A DNA stretch of 64,000 nt, from NCBI RefSeq assembly GCF_003992665.1, contig NZ_RZMX01000008.1:186001-250000 (forward strand), given 5' to 3'. The notes under the pieces are model-generated. The model had not been told where the DNA came from and searched no databases. It saw only the letters and a program-made list of their open reading frames with translations. Shown in pieces: positions 41,841-50,776 of the stretch. The translations under genes were made by a program, and so were the position numbers. This DNA is from Pelagibacterium montanilacus (GTDB lineage Bacteria; Pseudomonadota; Alphaproteobacteria; Rhizobiales; Devosiaceae). The first letter of the stretch is position 1. Each line of letters starts with the position of its first letter.

Positions 41841-42788
41841 TTACTGGAAGGATTCGACCAGTTCGCGATAGCTGTCGGCCTGACGCTGACGCAGTTCGTC
41901 GAACTCTTCACCGGACATGTGAGCGGTGTTCTCGTCCATACGGGCCATCAGGGTCTGGTAGACTTCGTTATCGTTGATCGTGACGAAGGCTTCACGCAGC
42001 ACTTCGAGACGGTCTTCCGGCGTTCCGGCCGGCACCATGACGCCGCGGTGCATCACGCCGATTTCGGAGACGGTGTCGAAGCCCAGTTCGGTCGAGGTCG
42101 GGATACCCTCGATGATCTGGTCCTCGCCCACGATCATGAGCGCGCGCAGGTCCTGGCCCGAAAGCACGGAGGGGAACGCGAAGGTGAAGTCGAGGTCACC
42201 GGCCAGAAGGGCCTGGATGACCGGGCCGCCGCCCTGATAGGGAATCAGGGTCGTTTCAACCCCGACTTCCTGCATCAGCGCCAGACCGGGAACCATGAAG
42301 GCGCCCCAGTTGCCGCTGTGGCCGAACCGCAGCTCGCCCGGGTTTTCCTGGCCATAGGCAACCAGATCGTCGAACGTCTCGAACGGGCTGTCTTCGCGGA
42401 CAACAAGGATCGGCTGAGCGGTGTTCACGCGCGCCACCGAAACGAAATCCTCATTGGGATCGTAAGGCAGGTTTGCGACGTGCTGCTGGAGCTGATCGAT
42501 GAAGTTGTGGGTGAACAGCATCGTGTAGCCGTCGGCCTGGGCTTCCGCAGCCGCGGCTGTTCCCGTCTGGCCACCGGCACCCGGCATGAGCTGGACGACG
42601 ACGGGCTGACCGAGGATTTCGGGCAGCACCGAGGTGATCACCCGGGCGTTGAGATCGTGCGACCCGCCCGCACCGAGCGGAATGATCATCGTGAGCGGAC
42701 GATTGGGGAAATCGTCCTGGGCCATCGCGGTCCCGGTCAGTCCGACCGCGGCTGCGAGGCCCAGAATCAGAGCCTTGATTGGTTTCAT
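41841..42788 (-). CDS. tctC: Tripartite tricarboxylate transporter substrate-binding protein TctC (system 1)
   Basis: The 315-residue periplasmic protein has a Sec signal (KALILGLAAAVGLTGTAMA) cleaved near residue 23. FPNRPLTMIIPLGAGGSHDLNARV and the later FGHSGNWGAFMVPGLAL and PYQGGGPVIQALLAGDLDF are TctC signatures. The true start follows a GGGAGGATTCTCC site; an open frame extends far upstream only because the antisense of tctA is stop-poor. It is separated from tctA by 92 bp. Confidence 0.92.
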   Translation of the reverse strand: MKPIKALILGLAAAVGLTGTAMAQDDFPNRPLTMIIPLGAGGSHDLNARVITSVLPEILGQPVVVQLMPGAGGQTGTAAAAEAQADGYTMLFTHNFIDQLQQHVANLPYDPNEDFVSVARVNTAQPILVVREDSPFETFDDLVAYGQENPGELRFGHSGNWGAFMVPGLALMQEVGVETTLIPYQGGGPVIQALLAGDLDFTFAFPSVLSGQDLRALMIVGEDQIIEGIPTSTELGFDTVSEIGVMHRGVMVPAGTPEDRLEVLREAFVTINDNEVYQTLMARMDENTAHMSGEEFDELRQRQADSYRELVESFQ

Positions 42789-42880
42789 TGGAGAATCCTC
42801 CCTTTGCAGTTGTTGCCTGGTATCAAGACCGGCACGAATGCGCCGATCCATAGTGGTTGTTTCCGGTCCCGCCCCGCGCC

Positions 42881-44392
42881 TCAGCCGCTTCCGGCCGGCG
42901 CCGCACGGGCGATCTTGCGCTGCCGATGAGCGATCCAAAGGATCAGGATCGGAGCCAGCACGAGCACCGCAACGGTGATCGGACGCGACGAGACGAGGTA
43001 GCCGAACAGATCGCCCCGCGAGAGCAGCGTGCTCTGGCCCACCGCGTATTCGAGCGGTGGAAGCAGGATGAAGCCCATTACGAGAGGCGTGACGTCGAAC
43101 TCGAGCTTGCGCGCGGCATATCCGAAGATGCCGAAGGCGATCATGAAATACAGATCCATGATGTTGGACCGGTACACATAGGTGCCAGCAACCGCAAAAA
43201 GCAGCATCAGCGGCAGCAGATAGGCCTTGTTGATGCTCACGATGCGCGCGAACAGCGGCGTGAGCAGGTAGCCGATGACCAGCAGCAGCACGCAGGCGAT
43301 CAGCATCGAGATCAGCAGCGAGTAGACCAGAACGCCCTGCTCCTGGAAGAGCTGGGGCCCGGGCCGCAGGCCCTGCGCCACGAAAGCCCCGAGCATGATC
43401 GCGGTGATGTTGTCGCCTGGGATACCGAGGGTGAGGAGCGGCACCATGGTCGGCCCGTTCACCGCGTTGTTGGCCGCTTCGGGCGCGGCGACGCCCTCGA
43501 TCTCGCCCTTGCCGAACGTCTCGGGATGGCTCGAGGCGTTCTTGGCTGCCGAATACCCCATGAAGGCGGCAACGACCTGCCCGACCCCGGGGATCATGCC
43601 GATGCCGGCCCCCAGCACGGTCGAGCGCATGATGGTCTTGCCGCAACCGACGATCTCGCTCCAGCGCAGCCGCTCACCCTCGGCGCGCCGGCCCTCGATC
43701 TTCTCGACCACGTTTGCCCGGCGCCGCTCTATGGCGATCAGGATTTCCGGAATGGCAAACAGGCCGATGATCAGCGGCAGCAGATGGATGCCGGCCTGCA
43801 GCGGATGGAAGCCGAAATCGAACCGCACCATGGCGCCGATCGGGTCCTGCCCGATCATGGCCAGAAAGCACCCGATCAGCAGCATCACCATGCCTTTGAG
43901 GAAATTGCCCGAGCTCGAGACCACGATCACGAGAAGGCTCAGGATCAGGATCGCCGCGATTTCCGGCGGGCCGATCAACAGGGCGATCGCCGCGATGATG
44001 CCGATCACGATGATCGTCCAGAACGAAGAGATGAAATCGGCGACAGCCGAGGCCACCAGCGCGATCTCCAGCGCCTTGCGCGACTGCCCGTTCCGGGTCA
44101 TGGCCGGTCCATCGAGCGTGGTGGCCACAGACGCGCCCGTACCGGGGATGTTGACGAGGATGGCCGGGATCGAGCCCCCGAAGATGCCACCCTTGTAGAC
44201 ACCGATCAGGAACGGAATCCCGAGGATCGGCTCCATGAAGAACGAGATCGGCAGAACGATCGCCATCGCCATCACGGTGGTGAAGCCCGGAAGCGCGCCC
44301 ACCAGCATGCCGAGCGTCAGCCCGGCCGCGATCATCGCGATCACGTCGAACCGCATCAGCATCAGTGTTGCTTCTGCGAACATCTCGATCAT
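42881..44392 (-). CDS. tctA: Tripartite tricarboxylate transporter large permease TctA (system 1)
   Basis: The 503-residue membrane protein has GLTLGMLVGALPGFTTVMAMAIVLPISF, GSIPAILVNIPGTGASVATTLDG and PTMVPLLTLGIPGDNITAIMLGAF, the conserved TctA blocks with about 12 helices. It moves citrate-like or other carboxylates with TctB and TctC. Its start overlaps the tctB stop (ATGA). Confidence 0.94.
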   Translation of the reverse strand: MIEMFAEATLMLMRFDVIAMIAAGLTLGMLVGALPGFTTVMAMAIVLPISFFMEPILGIPFLIGVYKGGIFGGSIPAILVNIPGTGASVATTLDGPAMTRNGQSRKALEIALVASAVADFISSFWTIIVIGIIAAIALLIGPPEIAAILILSLLVIVVSSSGNFLKGMVMLLIGCFLAMIGQDPIGAMVRFDFGFHPLQAGIHLLPLIIGLFAIPEILIAIERRRANVVEKIEGRRAEGERLRWSEIVGCGKTIMRSTVLGAGIGMIPGVGQVVAAFMGYSAAKNASSHPETFGKGEIEGVAAPEAANNAVNGPTMVPLLTLGIPGDNITAIMLGAFVAQGLRPGPQLFQEQGVLVYSLLISMLIACVLLLVIGYLLTPLFARIVSINKAYLLPLMLLFAVAGTYVYRSNIMDLYFMIAFGIFGYAARKLEFDVTPLVMGFILLPPLEYAVGQSTLLSRGDLFGYLVSSRPITVAVLVLAPILILWIAHRQRKIARAAPAGSG

Positions 44393-44904
44393 AGCGAACT
44401 CCAGGGGAACGGCGGCAGCGATACCGACAGGTACCGGGTAAACAGGAAGTAGATGGCCAGCGGGGCGATGATGCCCACGATCACGATGCCGAAGATGTTG
44501 CGGGAGCCGTAGTACAGCGTGATGGCCAGCGCCGTGAGACTGCTGGCGATCGCATAGCCGAGCGGGCGCAGCAGAACCACATAGGCAATCATCGTAATCA
44601 GGACGACGCCGATATTGAGGTAAGCCGAGCGCGGCAGGCTGGCGAACCCGTTGACCACCGCGATCTTGGCGCTCCAGATCAGGTAGAGCACACCCACGAT
44701 GACAAAGCCCGCCGCAGCCATCTGCGGAAACAACGCCGGACTCATGCCGGGGGCAGGCTGCCCGAACATGGTGGGCGGCTCATCGACCTGGGAGGGGATC
44801 AGCAGCCACACGGCCACCCCGAAGACGATCATCCCGATCGCCAGCCAGACATTGAAATTGAGACGCAGGGGCAGGCCCACACGCCCGGTTCCCGGTTCGC
44901 TCAT
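44389..44904 (-). CDS. tctB: Tripartite tricarboxylate transporter small permease TctB (system 1)
   Basis: The 171-residue four-helix protein starts MSEPGTGRVGLP behind GGAGGAGTTC. FNVWLAIGMIVFGVAVWLL, PGMSPALFPQMAAAGFVIVG and the C-terminal IFGIVIVGIIAPLAIYFLFTRYLSVSLPPFPW match TctB. It lies 34 bp downstream of the AEC transporter. Confidence 0.9.
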   Translation of the reverse strand: MSEPGTGRVGLPLRLNFNVWLAIGMIVFGVAVWLLIPSQVDEPPTMFGQPAPGMSPALFPQMAAAGFVIVGVLYLIWSAKIAVVNGFASLPRSAYLNIGVVLITMIAYVVLLRPLGYAIASSLTALAITLYYGSRNIFGIVIVGIIAPLAIYFLFTRYLSVSLPPFPWSSL

Positions 44905-44938
44905 GAACTCCTCCGACGGGCGCAACGCCCGAAAACTC

Positions 44939-45829
44939 TCAAATTCCTGCGATCTGCCAGGCCAGCCAGACAATCACGGGCAGGCCCGCAAGGGTCAGCA
45001 CCGTCGAAACCACGATCACGCCTGCCACCCGCTCCGGTGACCGCCCGTACCGCTCGGCCAGAAGGAAATGCACCACCGCTGCGGGCATGGTTGCCATAAC
45101 CCAGACCACACCGGCCTCCACGCCCGTGAGCCCGAATATCCAGATAGTCGCCAACGCTCCGGTCGCCCCGGCGCCAAAGCGCATCGCCGACATGCCCAGC
45201 GCAATCTTGAGATCCCCGATCTTGAGCTGGGACAGCGATACGCCCAGCAACAGCAGCATCATGGGAATGACGATGCCTCCGAGCAGATCGGTTGTGCGCG
45301 TCAGCCACTGGGGCACGTCCACTCCGACCGACAGCACCACGATGGTCACGATCGCCGCATGGATGATGGGCTGGCGTGCAAGGCTGCGCGCATCGAACCG
45401 CCCCGCGGTCACCATCAGTCCCAAAACGTGCTGGGACAACGCAACCACGAGAAAATAGGCCACCGCAACCGGCTCGCCCGCCTGGCCGAACACCATGATC
45501 GCCAGCGGCAGGCCCATATTGCCCGAATTGCCGTGCATGGCCGAGATCAGATAGGTGTTGAGCGGCTGGTGCGCGAGTTTGAGCACGACCACCCCGATCA
45601 GCGTGGAGATCGCGATCACGCAGATCGCAGCGGCGACGATCCAGCCCACTTCCCTGGGCGTCACGTCCGCACCGGTCATGGTCGAGAAGATCAGGCACGG
45701 AATCCCCACCCGCAGGACGACCGAGCCCACCGTCTCGTTGTCGAAGGGCAGCTTCCGGCGCGCCCAGACATAGCCGATGCTCACGATGATGAAGATCGGC
45801 GCGACGACGCCAAGTATTTCCAGAAGCAA
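44939..45829 (-). CDS. AEC (auxin efflux carrier) family transporter
   Basis: The 296-residue, ten-helix membrane protein starts at TTG behind GAGGAGG. IFIIVSIGYVWARRKLPFD, SAMHGNSGNMGLPLAIMVFG and LLLGVSLSQLKIGDLKIALGMSAMRFG are family blocks. Bacterial members export or exchange dicarboxylates such as malate or malonate. It sits between a 6PGDH-like enzyme and tctB, so uptake through the TTT system and AEC-mediated efflux may be matched. Confidence 0.88.
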   Translation of the reverse strand: MLLEILGVVAPIFIIVSIGYVWARRKLPFDNETVGSVVLRVGIPCLIFSTMTGADVTPREVGWIVAAAICVIAISTLIGVVVLKLAHQPLNTYLISAMHGNSGNMGLPLAIMVFGQAGEPVAVAYFLVVALSQHVLGLMVTAGRFDARSLARQPIIHAAIVTIVVLSVGVDVPQWLTRTTDLLGGIVIPMMLLLLGVSLSQLKIGDLKIALGMSAMRFGAGATGALATIWIFGLTGVEAGVVWVMATMPAAVVHFLLAERYGRSPERVAGVIVVSTVLTLAGLPVIVWLAWQIAGI

Positions 45830-45874
45830 CGGCCGGAGCCTCCTCGGACACGATTGCGGGTAGCCCTCGTGTCA

Positions 45875-46765
45875 TCACGAAGGCTCCCGCTCGCAATTGG
45901 CCATCCGCTCCATGACCTTGCAGACTGCCGCCGCATCCAGATGGCCAAGCCCCTGCGCCGCGGCGGCGTGATAGAACTGCACGGCGGTCTGGTAGAGCAT
46001 GATCGGCACCCCCATGCTCGCAGCGTGCTCGGCGATGATACGCGAGTCCTTGAGAGGAACCGAGAAATTCATGCCCTCGCGGCCATAATCATTGTCCGCC
46101 ATCAGCCCGCCGCGCACCTCGAACATGGCCGAACTCGATCCGCTGCCCGAAATCACCTCGTGGAACATCTTGGGGTCCAGGCCCGACTTGATGGCCAGCA
46201 CCATGGCCTCGGCGGCCACCGTGTTGTGCACCAGGTTGAGAATATTGCCGCAAAACTTGGTCTTGGAGCCGTTGCCGAACGGGCCGACGAAATGCTCCTT
46301 CTTGCAGAAGGTCAGCAAGAGCTCGCGCACCGCCTCGTAATCTTCGCGTTCCCCGCTGCAGAACGCGGTCAGCCCCTTCTTGAGCGCCATGATGCGGTTG
46401 CCCGACACCGGACAGTCGAGCACGTGCCGGCCTTCCGCCTCGAGCAGCGCCCGTCCCGCTTCCTTGTCGGCCACCGCCAGGGTGCTCAGCTCGACAACGA
46501 TCTGGCCTTCGCGCCGCACCGCGCCCAGCCCCTCGGGGCCGGCGACCGCCATCAGGGCGGGGGCATTTGGAAGGCATGTGAAAATGACGCCGCACCGCTC
46601 GGCGAGGTCCCGGATCGAGGACACGATCTCCACCCCGTCCTCTGCCGCCGCGACACGCGCCGCCTCGGTGACGTCGTATCCCGCAAGCGCGATGCCGGAC
46701 TTCACGATATTGCCCGCGATTGCCGAACCCAGCACTCCGAGACCTATAAAGCCGACACTCTGCAT
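45875..46765 (-). CDS. NAD(P)-dependent 6PGDH/3-hydroxyisobutyrate dehydrogenase family protein
   Basis: The 296-residue enzyme starts MQSVGFIGLGVLG behind CAGGGAGAGG. GLGVLG at 8-13 binds the cofactor, DCPVSGNRIMALKKG is the substrate loop and Lys168 in GSKTKFCGNILNLVHN is the likely catalytic lysine. It is the first gene of the leftward operon with the AEC and TTT transporters and faces the second GntR gene across a 283-bp gap, which suggests that it acts on the imported hydroxyacid. Confidence 0.9.
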   Translation of the reverse strand: MQSVGFIGLGVLGSAIAGNIVKSGIALAGYDVTEAARVAAAEDGVEIVSSIRDLAERCGVIFTCLPNAPALMAVAGPEGLGAVRREGQIVVELSTLAVADKEAGRALLEAEGRHVLDCPVSGNRIMALKKGLTAFCSGEREDYEAVRELLLTFCKKEHFVGPFGNGSKTKFCGNILNLVHNTVAAEAMVLAIKSGLDPKMFHEVISGSGSSSAMFEVRGGLMADNDYGREGMNFSVPLKDSRIIAEHAASMGVPIMLYQTAVQFYHAAAAQGLGHLDAAAVCKVMERMANCEREPS

Positions 46766-47048
46766 GACCTCTCCCTGAAACGGCACTTTGGTCACCGGCC
46801 GCTGAGGGCGGGAGACTCGCAAATTGCCATATCTGATGCGGACCTCTTCCGTGAATTGATATTCCACATTGTACGCGAAAGTTGTCAAGATATCTCACCT
46901 TAACAATCTCTGCATACGGCCATTAGCCGGAGTGATAGCCGTTCCCGGAGTTTTTGCACAATCAGCCAGCTAGAGATCGGATTGCCTTTCCCAGTGAGCG
47001 ACTGCGTGATATATTACAGAAGAGTTGACAGGCCGGGAGGGTATGGCA

Positions 47049-47729
47049 ATGGCCCACGGATCGACGGGCGCATCGTCCAACACCACCGATATCTACGAGC
47101 GCTTGCGCGACGAGATTCTCTCCTGCGTGATGCGCCCGGGCATACAGTTCCGCGAGCGGCAGATCGCGGACCGCTTCAACGTGTCCAAGACGCCCGTGCG
47201 CGACGCCCTGATCAAGCTTCAGGAGCAGAATCTGGTGCAGGTCATTCCCCGCAAGGGATACCGCGTCACGCGGATCTCACTGGCCGACGCCCGCGACCTT
47301 TACGAAATGCGCGTCATCCTCGAGCGCGAGGCCATCCTGCGCATCATCGATACCGCCTCCGACGCCTCCCTCGATGAGCTCGACGAATTCCGCACCGCCC
47401 CGGTGGACGATCTGGAAGCCTGGATCACCTACAATCGGCACATGCACATGCACCTCGCCGCGATCTGCGGCAATGCCCGGCTGGCCCGCGCAGGCCGCGA
47501 GGTCGTCGAACAGTTCGACAGGATGACCCGCATGAGCGTGAGCGGATCGATCGAGGCCAGCCCGCTCAACCGCCGGAGTCTCGAGGACCGGATGCGCGAG
47601 CACGGAGAGATCATCGATGCCGTCCAGGCGCGTGACAAGCGCAGGGCGGTGATGTTGTCGCGCGACCATATCGAAGGCTCGCGCCGCAGGCTCATGACAG
47701 CGCTCGAGAGCGCGTCCATCGCGCTCTAG
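47049..47729 (+). CDS. GntR family transcriptional regulator, FadR/FCD subfamily (paralogue 2)
   Basis: The 226-residue protein starts MAHGSTGASSNTTD; this ATG is chosen over one 6 bp earlier because GGGAGGG lies 7 bp ahead and the length equals that of its paralogue. The winged helix spans 13-76 (RERQIADRFNVSKTPVRDALIKLQEQ) and the FCD domain follows. Much of it can be matched residue for residue with the GntR at 13181. It is divergent from the TTT/AEC operon. Its TAG stop belongs to a repeat copy. Confidence 0.9.
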   Translation: MAHGSTGASSNTTDIYERLRDEILSCVMRPGIQFRERQIADRFNVSKTPVRDALIKLQEQNLVQVIPRKGYRVTRISLADARDLYEMRVILEREAILRIIDTASDASLDELDEFRTAPVDDLEAWITYNRHMHMHLAAICGNARLARAGREVVEQFDRMTRMSVSGSIEASPLNRRSLEDRMREHGEIIDAVQARDKRRAVMLSRDHIEGSRRRLMTALESASIAL

Positions 47730-47775
47730 AGCGTTTCCAGGGAGAGTGGAAACGCTTTTCCGGTCCGGGACGCTG
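47727..47775. repeat. Dispersed palindromic repeat, left-half copy (copy E)
   Basis: TAGAGCGTTTCCAGGG, GTGGAAACGC and CCGGTCCGGGACGC are recognisable; the second hairpin is missing. The first triplet is the stop codon of the GntR gene. Confidence 0.7.
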
Positions 47776-47834
47776 AAAGGCGCCCCGGATCGACACGACC
47801 GAACCGGATCTGCAACGACGTCTGGAGGAGAGAC

Positions 47835-48803
47835 ATGCAGTGCAGCCTTAGAGACATATCGATTTTCGTTGCTGCCTATGAGGAGCGTTCCTTTACCGGC
47901 GCGGCTCAGCGCGAGAATGCGACCCAGTCGGGCGTGTCCCAGCACATGCGCAACCTCGAATACATGCTCGGGGTGCAATTGTTCCTGCGCGAGCATGGCG
48001 GGGTCACCCCCACCCCGGCGGCGGCAAGCTTTTATCGCAAATGCCTCGACGTGCTGCGCGCTCATGCCATAGCGCGGGCCGATGTCGCCCGCTTTGCGGA
48101 AACCCAGGCCGGCGAAGTCCGCATCGGGCTCATGCCGACCATGACCAGCCGCGCGCTCTCGCCCTCGCTGGACGCGTTCGTGCGCCAGGCACCCAACACC
48201 ATCGTGCGCATCACCGAAGGCTACAGCGCGCGTCTCACCCAGCTCGTCCAGTCCGGAGAACTCGACTGCGCCATCGTCCCGGCGCTCGCCGCCGTGCCCG
48301 GCGTGCGCAGCCGGTTCTTCGTGCGCACGCCTGAAACCCTGGTCTCTCGCGCCGGCACCGGGCTCACCCATCTCGACCCCGTGCGCCTTGCCGACCACGG
48401 CCCCCTGCGCATCGTCCTGCCCGATGTAGCCAACACCCGCCGCCAGACCATCGAAGCCTATTGCGCCGAACGGCAGATCGAGATCGCCCAGATCGTGGAG
48501 CTCGATTCCATGCTCGGCACGCTCGATTTCGTCTCACGCAGCGATTGGGTGACGGTCCTTCCGGCCATCATGATGCCCGAGGATGCAGGCGAGAAGCGGC
48601 TGTGCGTCAACCCCATCGTGTCCCCGGAACTCGACCTCGACCTTGTGATGATCGAGCCCATCCGCAAACCCATGAGCCCGCACACCGAACGCTTCCTCGG
48701 TTATCTCGAAACCGAAGCGCTGCGCCTGTCGGCAAGTTGGGAGAAAATCCGCCAGCGCAAGCCGCGCCCTGAATCCTCGGTCCGGCTGGTCGCACAGGCC
48801 TAG
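47835..48803 (+). CDS. LysR family transcriptional regulator
   Basis: The 322-residue regulator starts MQCSLRDISIFVAAYEERSFTGAAQRENATQSGVSQHMRNLEYMLG behind GGAGGAGAGAC. The effector domain begins near GEVRIGLMPTMTSRALS. It resembles the LysR at 29871 in the GLMPT region and in the PxxxxRRQTIEA/RRDAIEA stretch. It lies between the GntR gene and a DctP-like gene, with repeat copies on both sides; its TAG stop is part of copy D. Confidence 0.9.
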   Translation: MQCSLRDISIFVAAYEERSFTGAAQRENATQSGVSQHMRNLEYMLGVQLFLREHGGVTPTPAAASFYRKCLDVLRAHAIARADVARFAETQAGEVRIGLMPTMTSRALSPSLDAFVRQAPNTIVRITEGYSARLTQLVQSGELDCAIVPALAAVPGVRSRFFVRTPETLVSRAGTGLTHLDPVRLADHGPLRIVLPDVANTRRQTIEAYCAERQIEIAQIVELDSMLGTLDFVSRSDWVTVLPAIMMPEDAGEKRLCVNPIVSPELDLDLVMIEPIRKPMSPHTERFLGYLETEALRLSASWEKIRQRKPRPESSVRLVAQA

Positions 48804-48903
48804 AGCGTTTTCAGAAAAGGATACATTTTTCCGGTTCGGGAACGCGACACATCAAAGGTTTAGAGCTCCAGTTTTGATTCAATCAGAGATGGACGTGCTC
48901 CAG
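48800..48903. repeat. Dispersed palindromic repeat, full but diverged copy (copy D)
   Basis: It begins TAGAGCGTTTTCAG, has CCGGTTCGGGAACGCGACACA in the middle, and a decayed second hairpin (GCTCCAGTTTTGATTCAATC). The first triplet is the stop of the LysR gene; the right end lies 58 bp before the DctP-like start. Confidence 0.75.
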
Positions 48904-48960
48904 CGCCGCCCCGGCTCCGAACCACAGCACAACAATGGAACGACAAGGAAGGACATCCGC

Positions 48961-49875
48961 GTGCACCAGACTTCGATGCGCATGGGAGGCTATCAGGGCC
49001 CCAATTCGGTGCTCACAGCCGGGCTGGCCCGGTTCGAGGAGGACATCCGCGCGCGGCTCGGCGACGGGGTGGACATCGCCCGGACCGACAACGTCACGGC
49101 AGACGGGCAAACCGCCCGGAGCCTGTTTGACGGCATCGAGGCGGGCAGCTTCGATCTCGGTTACATGGCATCGGGCTATATCACCGCCAAGGTGCCCGAA
49201 CTCGGCGTTCTCGACCTGCCCTTCTCGGTCGCCGACCGCCACGCCGCCTATCGTGCGCTGGACGGCAAGGCCGGCGAACTCCTGCGCGAGGCGATCCACA
49301 GCCAGACCGGCTACAAGGTTCTGGGGTTCTGGGACAATGGCTTCCGCCACCTGACCAATGCGCGCCACGCCATCGTCCGGCCCGCTGACTGCGAGGGCCT
49401 CGTCGTGCGCACGCTCGACAACCGCATCTATGTGGAGACCATGGCGGCCATGGGCTTTACCCCCAAGGTCACAGATGTCCGCGAACTCAAGGAATCTGTC
49501 GCCAATGGCACGGTCGACGCCCAGGAAAACCCGATGACCAATTCGGTCCTGTTCGGCCTGCATGCCTATCATAAGCACCTCACGCTCACCGGCCACTTCT
49601 TCGGGGTCGCCCTGTTCCTGTGCAACGCCGAATGGCTCGACGCCCTGCCCGCTGATGTCCGCGAGGCGGTCCGCAAGGCGGCCCTGACCGCCACCGCGCA
49701 CCAGCGTCATCTGGCAGAAGCCCAGGACACGGAGGCCCTCGCCGAGCTGCGCAGCGCCGATGTGGCGATCGTCGAGCCCGACCGCGCCGCGTTCCGGGCC
49801 GCCTGCGCGCCCATCATCGACAAGGAACGTGCCGGCCTGCCCGACGCGCTGCTCGAGGCCTATCTCGCGTCCTGA
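48961..49875 (+). CDS. DctP-family TRAP binding protein homologue without signal peptide
   Basis: The 304-residue version starts at GTG (VHQTSMRMGGYQGPNSVLTAG) seven bases after AAGGAAGGA. It has DctP-fold marks: ARSLFDGIEAGSFDLGYMASGYIT, LGFWDNGFRHLTNARHAIVRPADCEGLVVRT, and ENPMTNSVLFGLHAYHKHLTLTGHFFGV. No hydrophobic signal segment precedes the fold from any upstream in-frame start, and no dctQM genes adjoin. It may be a cytoplasmic ligand-binding protein or a gene that has lost its export signal, possibly through the repeat just upstream. Confidence 0.8.
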   Translation: MHQTSMRMGGYQGPNSVLTAGLARFEEDIRARLGDGVDIARTDNVTADGQTARSLFDGIEAGSFDLGYMASGYITAKVPELGVLDLPFSVADRHAAYRALDGKAGELLREAIHSQTGYKVLGFWDNGFRHLTNARHAIVRPADCEGLVVRTLDNRIYVETMAAMGFTPKVTDVRELKESVANGTVDAQENPMTNSVLFGLHAYHKHLTLTGHFFGVALFLCNAEWLDALPADVREAVRKAALTATAHQRHLAEAQDTEALAELRSADVAIVEPDRAAFRAACAPIIDKERAGLPDALLEAYLAS

Positions 49876-49899
49876 CGGGGAATTCCGGACACCGGACGC

Positions 49900-49934
49900 A
49901 AAAAGGCGGCGCCCTGCCCGGCGCCGCCTTTTTT
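49900..49934 (+). terminator. Bidirectional terminator
   Basis: AAAAAGGCGGCGCC and GGCGCCGCCTTTTTT around CTGCCC, between the DctP-like gene and a convergent SDR gene. Confidence 0.88.
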
Positions 49935-49956
49935 GTCTCGGTTTGACCGGAGCCGG

Positions 49957-50733
49957 TCAGACCAGCATCAGCCGCCCGCCATTGACGTCGATAGTCGTGC
50001 CGGTGACGTAGCGCGCGTCGTCGCTGGCAAGGAAGGTGATCACCCCCACGATGTCCTCGGGCTCGGCCAGCCGGCCCACCGGCGTCATCTTGGAGAAGGT
50101 GTCTTCCTTTTCCGGGGTAAGCAATGCATTGACCCGCGCCGTACGCGTGGTGCCGGGCGCTACCGTATTGGCGGTGATGCCCATCGGCGCCATGTCCTTG
50201 GCAAGATACTGGGTCATCATCGAGACTGCCGCCTTGGCCGAAGCGTAATGAACGGGCGAAGATCCCGCACTGGTCGAGCGCCCGGCGAGGGAGCCGAGAT
50301 TGACGATCCGGCCCCAGCCCCCCTTCTTCATATAGGGCAGCACGGCTGTGCAGCACAGGAACACGCTGCGCAGGTTGAGGTCGAGCACCCGGTCCCAGTC
50401 CTCGTCCTCGATCTCGTCGAACCGCGCATAGGAGGTATATCCGCCCGCACAGGTGACCAGAACGCCGATCCCGCCCATCGCGTCCGCGGCCTCGGCCATC
50501 ATCGTATCCACCGACGTGCGATCCGTGACGTCGGCGACAAAGGCATAGGCGGTGCCGCCCGTATCGCGTACGGCATCGGCGGTCGCCTGGGCGGCATCCA
50601 TGTTGATGTCGGTGACCGAGACGATCGCCCCCTCCGCCGCAAAGCGCAGCGCACAGGCGCGGGCGATGCCGCCGCCGGCGCCGGTGATCAGCACTGTGCG
50701 CCCGGCAAAACGCCCCTGCTCGTGACTTGTCAT
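49957..50733 (-). CDS. Short-chain dehydrogenase/reductase (SDR)
   Basis: The 258-residue SDR starts MTSHEQGRFAGRTVLITGAGGGIARACA. The cofactor motif TGAGGGIA has Ala where most have Gly. NxAG is replaced by TCAGG, YASAK carries the catalytic Tyr and Lys, and VTGTTIDVNGGRLMLV ends the protein. It is the last gene of the second TTT operon, 43 bp after tctA, and probably oxidises or reduces the imported compound or its first product. Confidence 0.88.
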   Translation of the reverse strand: MTSHEQGRFAGRTVLITGAGGGIARACALRFAAEGAIVSVTDINMDAAQATADAVRDTGGTAYAFVADVTDRTSVDTMMAEAADAMGGIGVLVTCAGGYTSYARFDEIEDEDWDRVLDLNLRSVFLCCTAVLPYMKKGGWGRIVNLGSLAGRSTSAGSSPVHYASAKAAVSMMTQYLAKDMAPMGITANTVAPGTTRTARVNALLTPEKEDTFSKMTPVGRLAEPEDIVGVITFLASDDARYVTGTTIDVNGGRLMLV

Positions 50734-50776
50734 TGTTCTTGGTCCTGTATTTCCGTTGAAAGAGGGGCGCTGGCGA

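Noticed and set aside
42789-43646. N-terminal extension of tctC running deep into tctA
   Set aside because: The extension is the out-of-frame reading of tctA; the signal peptide and ribosome site fix the start at 42788.
42857-44452. A 531-codon plus-strand frame opposite tctA
   Set aside because: Histidine- and arginine-rich antisense shadow of a conserved transporter gene.
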